DNA of 15,480 nucleotides from Phoronis ovalis (taxonomy: Eukaryota; Phoronida; Phoronidae), in NCBI GenBank assembly GCA_028565635.1, contig JAOXYB010027579.1, forward strand, positions 1-15,480. The letters are read 5' to 3'. The translations under genes and the position numbers were made by a program. The stretch's first letter is position 1; each line of letters begins with the position of its first letter. Positions 11,501 through 15,480 of the stretch are shown piece by piece. Under the pieces are notes generated by a model. The model saw only the letters and a list, made by a program, of their open reading frames with translations, searched no databases and was not told the origin of the DNA.

Positions 11501-14500
11501 TATCTTGTGCATCTACATTTACACCCTCAAGTGCATCAAAATATTGGCAAACAACTTGAACTGGACTTAAAATTTCTTGGGAAACCACATAGTCATCAAA
11601 GTTATTCCATTCCAGATGTTCTCTTGTAAAAGAAGTGCATGTGACTAGTGCATCCTTAAGCCAGGATTTTAGCGTGTTTGCTACTTCAATTATAACACTT
11701 TTTGTAGGTAGATGAAACACCTTTGTCCCTGAAGATACTGTACGTAATACAATCATCTCAAACAAAAATGTGTCTAGCTTTTCTGCATCATCTACTTCTG
11801 CCACATCAAAATGCAGCATGCTGTTTTTTTTAATGGCTCTTTGCTGAAGACGATCTATTAATGATGACTTATTGAATGGTCCACTTATTGGAAACTGGCA
11901 CAAAATCTGCTTGCTTTTAACTGCTTTATTGCATACTTGTTCTGTTTTTCCAAGACCTGGAAACGATGATGTGATTATAGTGACTTCAGGACATAAAGCT
12001 TGAAGACAAGATGCTAATGTCCCTTGAAACATGGGCTGGCTCTTATGCGTATTCTCTGAGAACTGGTCTAAAATAGGATGTGTAGACTGCCCTCGGCACA
12101 CTATGCTCAAGAAGAAGTCTTTTTGAGCTGCTGATTCATTAAAGATATCTTTAATCTCGTCAACAAGTGCAAATTGTAAATCATTGCTTAGCAGTTCCAC
12201 ATTAGCTATGCAAAACAAACTTCTTTCTTGGTTTATTTTGCCTTGTAATGTACATCGCTGCAAAAGGAGATGTATCTCTTCCCAAGTTGTTGTATACGAG
12301 CAGAAAAGTAACTGGTGGGCTTCTGGATAACACTGGGTTGTGCAGGCATACAACTTCAAGATTGTTGACACAACAAGAAGATTTCCTGGATCTAGTTGGA
12401 TAACAAATATTTCTCCGGGCTTAACCACATTGCAAACTCCTGATGTCTCATTTTCTGGTAGAAAAAGAGGACGATATACAGCATTTCTTGTACTAAATAA
12501 TTTCTTAAGCTTCTCTCCTACCATTTCAAGTTTGTCTTGAACAGAAGGTTCATTTGAATGTATGATGTCTTGTAGTTGGATTGTTGGATCTATGAAACGT
12601 AATATTGCCAGTGCATTCTGCTTGATATCTTCTCTTGCATTATTTCCTCGTGTGAAAAAATCATACAATGTCCATAACTGATCAGAGTATACAAAATTCA
12701 GAAAATAGTACTGTGATCTTGCATTCTCAAGAATGGTTTCCCATTTGCTTTTTTCTTCACTGAGTTGCTTAGAAATTTGCTCTAGATCAGAAAGCTGTTT
12801 TACTTTTCTGTTATACTTTCTAAAACTAAAATGACCCATTGCGTGTAATTCTGTACATGTTTTAACTATACTTTGCACTGTTTCTGAAATGTCAATAAAC
12901 CTAGACAACGTATCTTTTAAATTTTTAGACTTCTCTTCTTTTTCTTTGTCTTTATTAACAATTAAGAGTGCACGACTTCTTAGATCATTCAGGTCATGTA
13001 AAGAAACATGAGTTTGTTCGTGTTTATGTTTATACCAAGCCGACATTTCACAAAAATCTGTATCTTCCAAAACAAATTTCCACTGTCCTTTTTCAATGAG
13101 TCTCCTAATAATTGTTTTTGTCATTTCACCTCGATTAGCTACATTTGCATACAAGGCTTTCAAGGCATAAACTTGTTCATTACATCTCTTTAACTTGTCA
13201 TTTATGTCTTTAGGACTCGAGTCACAGGATTTACGTAAACGCAGAATAAATTCTTCAGAATCTATCGCCTCCATTTTTGTCATGAGAATAAGTGGCTGTA
13301 CAAACCTTTTAACCTCTATAAGATGTGACACTTCAGCTTCCCTGACAAGTGACTCAGCATGTTCTTCTACAGCATCAATAAGATTCCTAAAATCTTCCTC
13401 AAAATTTTCGTTTAAAAAATTAAGTAATGTTTTTGATCTGGTCAGTTCTGAAATAACTTCCCACAATTCAGCATCAATTTCCTGCTGGCGTAATTTTTCA
13501 ACTCCTTTACTAAGCTCAAATAGTTGTATGTGTTTGTTTTCTTCACATTTTAGAACAGAGTGTATGGCATCTGACAGGATGTCATTCTCTTTTCTCTTTA
13601 ATTTGAAAGTCTTCATTAAGTCACTTAAGTCTTTTGCCTTGATCTTCACATCTTGAAACTCTTGGTAATTCCTCAGTGCTTCGCAAACTTTTTTCGGAAA
13701 CCTACAATTTAGATGTTTGCCAATGATATCAAGTTCCTTCTCTATATTATTATTTCCAAATAATGAAGCCACATCAACAACTCTAATATTATGTGCCTTG
13801 CAATAAGGTTGTATTGCATCATGGAAATCACTCATCACATCTTGTGCCAGAAAATTTACCAAATCTGTTATGGATATTCCAGTTGAATTTGGCAAGTCAG
13901 TTTGATTCCTAGCATCAATTTGGTGGTCTTCATCAGGTAGTGAGAACAATTCTGGCAGATTATAATGTGGTGTATCTGCTGTTGCAGAGGACTTCACTTT
14001 AAATGGAGAATTTATATGTTGTCTTTCTTCGAGGTTTGTTGCATCCATGCGTTGATTACAAAAATTTAAGAAAACGGCTGACTTTCCCATTGGGCATATT
14101 TTCTTCACATCTTCAGTCATCTCTTGCAATGGTCCAGCTTTAGTAGCATCGATTAGCATAAATTTATGATTATTCTCAAGTTGTAAGGAGCGTTCTTGGA
14201 TGTATTGCTCAAAAAGTTTTGTATCACATAATGTCACCTTTGTATACAATTCAGCATAATAGCGAATGAATTCCTTGAATGCTTTGGCGATACTTCTAGC
14301 TTGAAATAGGTCATCTTTTATTTGTTGAAATGCTTGACACCAATTATCTTCCCCAGTTGCTATGTTAAAAAGTTCCTCGCAGTCTTTCAATCCAACTTCA
14401 TCAATGCATCTCACAATTTTTGTGGCTACTGGAACTGGAATTACTTTTGTTAATATTCTTTTACCTGTTTCTTTCAGGAAATTTATTACCTGCAATGAAG

Positions 14501-14676
14501 TTTGGTGTTGTACTATTTCCTTGGCATATTCTCCCTCAGCACATAACGTCTTCTTCCAGAACTGTTTTTTTTTCAGGATTGACTGTAAACCAGCTGAATA
14601 ATCTTGATTCTCCATACTTGTAAAACTGGGAGTTTTAAGCTTGTCTAGCAGACTTTTCATGGTATTTGTTGATAAT
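2550..14676 (-). CDS. RNF213: Giant exon of an RNF213/mysterin-like AAA+ ubiquitin-ligase-family protein (probably partial gene)
   Basis: About 4,037 codons run without a stop from ATG 14660 (Met1). RNF213 is a very large cytosolic protein with a dynein-like AAA+ core and a ubiquitin-ligase module; in vertebrates it acts at lipid droplets and against intracellular bacteria and viruses. Seen here: an RNF213-type stalk (NLIDAVEEHAESLV, SDQLWTLYDFF), AAA3 Walker A/B (GETGCGKT 1287-1294; WLFLDE ending 1347) and AACNPYRLRE, AAA4 Walker A/B (GKPGCSKS 1606-1613; VLLDEIG from 1678) and GISNWALDAAKMNR, AAA5/6 text (SLYDMLNQNY, PFLNRFEK), an acidic linker, an RZ finger at 3318-3336 and a C-terminal helical domain. 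Human RNF213 has about 5,200 residues. By motif offset, about 1,100 N-terminal residues (the human CBM20 region) are absent from this exon, while the C-terminus is nearly complete. No RING is visible. The frame stays open to TAG 2532, but GAG|GTAAGT at 2549 argues for splicing there. Family assignment is very sure; exact ends are not. Confidence 0.95.
4655..4709 (-). other. RZ-type zinc finger, ligands kept but catalytic positions changed
   Basis: The motif is C3318-x3-H3322-x10-C3333-x2-C3336 (YSCKCWH, then TCCVC). It sits at the place of the RZ finger shared by RNF213 and ZNFX1, about 720 residues before the end of the exon. The RNF213 finger has a longer H-to-C loop carrying GECG, whose Cys I recall as the ubiquitin-accepting residue. 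Here the loop is RITAHQQVVT, about five residues shorter and without Cys. The later conserved GHxLG-like His is Tyr3362 (AGYTMTLP). Extra cysteines C3320 and C3334 are present. Confidence 0.7.
5980..6280 (-). other. Position of the expected RING finger: no RING present
   Basis: Homologous-looking flanks are IFHFLRVCNDF upstream and VIQRFLCMFLGRC downstream. In vertebrate RNF213 a C3HC4 RING lies between comparable flanks. Here the interval is a helical stretch with scattered single cysteines and no CxxC pair or C-x-H pattern. The downstream E3-shell text then continues in frame, so this is a clean absence rather than a frameshift. Confidence 0.65.
6345..6701 (-). other. Acidic, Ser/Glu/Asp-rich linker between AAA core and E3 module
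   Basis: About residues 2654-2772 are dominated by Glu, Asp, Ser and Thr (for example EDQEEETR, EEDSESVNSDG, SSDTEIISENSASSDTD, SSEEEIMTTESE). The segment is predicted to be disordered and offers many casein-kinase-2-like sites. A V-K-V-I core at 2670-2673 followed by Y-S-T-E-E-E fits a SUMO-interacting motif consensus. The stretch separates the AAA ring from the E3 module and lengthens the hinge region. Confidence 0.75.
8600..8960 (-). other. AAA5/AAA6-like segment of the RNF213-like protein
   Basis: The translation contains ERGVILVLKDLDNIYGSLYD, then NQNYTIVG, a beta strand DFRCIVLVDKK and PFLNRFEKQ. This is the recognisable RNF213 pattern for a late AAA unit that has lost its P-loop. The Arg in LNRFEK sits where an arginine-finger-like residue is expected. 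No Walker A is present, so the role is structural within the six-unit AAA core. Confidence 0.7.
9150..9960 (-). other. AAA4 catalytic ATPase unit of the RNF213-like protein
   Basis: Walker A reads GKPGCSKS at residues 1606-1613 (codons 9845-9822), with Lys1612. The glycine normally before the lysine is Ser, a departure I also recall in vertebrate RNF213 AAA4, so it looks like a family trait rather than damage. Walker B VVLLDEIG has Asp1681 and Glu1682 (codons 9620-9615). GISNWALDAAKMNR and GLRDYYSLIKYL follow, both characteristic RNF213 text. The unit appears competent. Confidence 0.9.
10050..10920 (-). other. AAA3 catalytic ATPase unit of the RNF213-like protein
   Basis: Walker A GETGCGKT spans residues 1287-1294 (codons 10802-10779), with Lys1293 as the predicted ATP phosphate ligand. 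Walker B WLFLDEIN has Asp1346 and Glu1347 (codons 10625-10620). A sensor-1-like strand, LLAACNPYRLRE, follows. All essential residues are intact, so this unit is predicted to hydrolyse ATP. In vertebrate RNF213, AAA3 and AAA4 are the active pair that drives oligomerisation and lipid-droplet association. Confidence 0.9.
11300..12480 (-). other. AAA1/AAA2 region of the RNF213-like protein, degenerate P-loop
   Basis: This segment (about residues 727-1120) contains a P-loop-like PGLGKT with Lys905 and Thr906 (lysine codon 11948-11946). It follows a hydrophobic beta strand (VTIITSS). The first glycine of the classical GxxxxGK motif is Ser here. The later strand LHFDVAEVDD is Walker-B-like but has no glutamate directly after the aspartate. 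The pattern suggests a nucleotide-binding but non-hydrolysing unit, as known for non-catalytic AAA units of RNF213. Which of AAA1 or AAA2 owns the P-loop is my inference from spacing to AAA3. Confidence 0.6.
14655..14665 (-). promoter_or_regulatory. Candidate translation start with favourable -3 A
   Basis: The first ATG in the giant frame is at 14660-14658 (protein start MKSLLDKL). Its context is ATACCATGA, with A at -3 but A rather than G at +4. An in-frame TTG at 14693 is not a credible nuclear start. If it is used, the protein starts about 1,100 residues later than human RNF213, within the stalk. If upstream coding exons exist, this Met is internal. Confidence 0.4.
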
Positions 14677-14692
14677 CTATAACAAATGCACA
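14677..14692 (-). other. Probable splice acceptor at the 5' edge of the giant exon
   Basis: On the minus strand a T-rich stretch ends in GTTATAG, with AG at 14678-14677, 17 bases before the ATG at 14660. An in-frame stop (TAA at 14702-14700) lies just upstream, so the reading frame must begin by splicing here or by initiation at 14660. If coding continued from an upstream exon, the junction would split the AGA codon (phase 2). The pyrimidine tract is modest. The alternative is that this is 5' UTR and translation starts at 14660. Confidence 0.45.
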
Positions 14693-14728
14693 ATTTGTGT
14701 TAAACGCATTGAAAAGGTGTTTATGGAG

Positions 14729-14748
14729 TAATAATAATGATAATAATA
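14729..14748. repeat. TAA-type microsatellite
   Basis: Imperfect TAA units, interrupted by one TGA, run for about 20 bases in the region just upstream of the giant exon. It is likely polymorphic and has no evident function. Confidence 0.6.
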
Positions 14749-14752
14749 GCGC

Positions 14753-14762
14753 CATATATAAC
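14753..14762 (-). promoter_or_regulatory. Weak TATA-like element upstream of the candidate start
   Basis: The minus strand reads TATATATGG about 95 bases before the ATG at 14660. If transcription began some 30 bases downstream, the 5' UTR would be about 70 bases. TATA-like strings are frequent in this AT-rich flank, and the alternative reading is an intron ending at 14677. Confidence 0.15.
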
Positions 14763-15129
14763 CAAGTTATTCAAAATGATGGATAATCCAGAACTTGATA
14801 ATTATATAACAATATAATAAATTAAGAAAATTGAAATTACTAGAAAAGGGATATAACCTAGTTAGTCTACAAAATAATCACTAAGTACAAGCAAAATAAT
14901 AACAGATGCTAAACAATTAACCAATAACTAATGCCATTACTATAGCACACCAAATGATATAGCAAATAAACACAAGTCAATCTACAATGATAAAAGTTTG
15001 TTTATGCTGCCAAAATACTAATAAATTAACCTATAATAAAGATTTACAGCATGATAATTTAGTCCAAATGACTTCTTAATAGATAGGTTGTATGATGACA
15101 TTTGAATATAATTATATGTTTAAGGAAGT
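14763..15129. other. AT-rich non-coding DNA between retroelement remnant and exon
   Basis: No open frame, RNA gene or clear repeat is visible in this stretch. It is either an upstream intron of the RNF213-like gene or its 5' flank. Confidence 0.5.
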
Positions 15130-15285
15130 TGAACATGCAAGTAAATAACTGCAGGTAAAGCATTCCAGAATCTATAGGCAATAACTGAAAAAGCTCTGTC
15201 TCCGTATAAAGAATTTACCCTTGGTTGACAGAGTACTGTTTGCTAGAAAATCTAAGATTTACACTACAAGAGAACTGTAGTCCTA
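15130..15285 (-). mobile_element. Decayed non-LTR retrotransposon fragment (C-terminal tail of the reverse-transcriptase ORF)
   Basis: The minus-strand translation of about 15235-15135 contains YGDRAFSVIAYRFWNALP. This is the hallmark tail just after the RT domain in many LINE elements of CR1/Jockey-like type in invertebrates and fish. It is followed by a stop at about 15121. Immediately upstream, NLRFSS matches the family's usual LRSSS-like text but lies in a different frame, and the hallmark's own frame has a TAG just before it. The fragment is therefore frameshifted and dead. Only about 150 bp are recognisable, and the exact clade cannot be told. Confidence 0.75.
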
Positions 15286-15430
15286 TAATAATTGTCAAGA
15301 CAAATAAAAAAGAACATCTTCACTTAAATTCTTGAATGTTAAGCATTTTAAATGCAATTCAATATTTTGTAGGCAAACACGTAAAAGTATCTAAAACATA
15401 CAGACCCTTAGGAAACTTGCAGGCTAAGAT

Positions 15431-15480
15431 AGCCATCCGTTAGCATGTCCTTAACCATCCGATGGCTAGCTAAGCCATCG
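15431..15480. repeat. Cluster of inverted AGCCATC/GATGGCT repeats at the window edge
   Basis: CGATGGCT (15460-15467) and AGCCATCG (15473-15480) are perfect 8-bp arms around the five-base loop AGCTA. A further direct copy, AGCCATCC, lies at 15431-15438 and ACCATCC at 15454-15460. The structure runs off the window. It could be the terminal inverted repeat or subterminal repeat array of a DNA transposon, or the start of a satellite. Confidence 0.5.

Noticed and set aside
13195-13656. 153-codon plus-strand open frame, Ser-rich
   Set aside because: It lies antisense to the N-terminal stalk of the RNF213-like exon. Its Ser/Phe/Cys-rich composition is what the complement of Lys/Glu/Asp-rich coding sequence gives, and it has no recognisable domain.
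14691-14693. TTG at the first codon of the open frame as start
   Set aside because: TTG is not a credible initiation codon for a nuclear eukaryotic gene. The first ATG is at 14660, and an acceptor-like AG lies between.

Overview
This is eukaryotic, and almost certainly invertebrate metazoan, genomic DNA. It is AT-rich, has no operon-like packing, and carries one enormous minus-strand exon that fills about 80% of the window. That exon encodes most of a mysterin/RNF213-type giant AAA+ ubiquitin-ligase-family protein. A decayed non-LTR retrotransposon tail of a kind common in cnidarian, molluscan, lancelet and other marine invertebrate genomes lies upstream. I cannot name the species; a mollusc or similar marine invertebrate is a guess.

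Layout, reading the minus strand as sense. Positions 14677-15480 are AT-rich upstream or intronic DNA. They hold a cluster of short inverted repeats at the window edge, the retrotransposon remnant (about 15130-15285), a TAA-rich microsatellite and a weak TATA-like site. The giant exon runs from a probable splice acceptor (AG at 14678-14677) or a start codon at 14660 down to a near-consensus splice donor at 2549. That is about 4,037 codons without a stop. Residue numbers in this annotation count from the Met at 14660. Positions 1-2531 on the sense-downstream side hold intron and/or 3' UTR plus intergenic DNA. They contain a tandem AATAAA signal near 2350, several small hairpins and a homopolymer A/T hairpin, but no gene I can support.

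The protein reads, in order: a helical N-terminal arm/stalk (about 1-700), degenerate AAA1/AAA2 units (P-loop-like GLGKT at 902-906), AAA3 with intact Walker A and B (GETGCGKT 1287-1294; LFLDE ending 1347), AAA4 with the family's unusual Walker A (GKPGCSKS 1606-1613) and Walker B (VLLDE ending 1682), AAA5/6-like segments, an acidic Ser/Glu/Asp-rich linker (about 2654-2772), the E3 module and the C-terminal domain. The E3 module is the most interesting part. The canonical RING finger is not present at its expected position. The RZ zinc finger keeps its four predicted zinc ligands but lacks the GECG-type catalytic cysteine and the downstream histidine I associate with ubiquitin transfer in vertebrate RNF213. 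The gene may therefore encode an ATP-driven mysterin whose ligase chemistry is altered, lost, or carried by another residue. That is an inference from motif reading and has not been tested by alignment or structure prediction.
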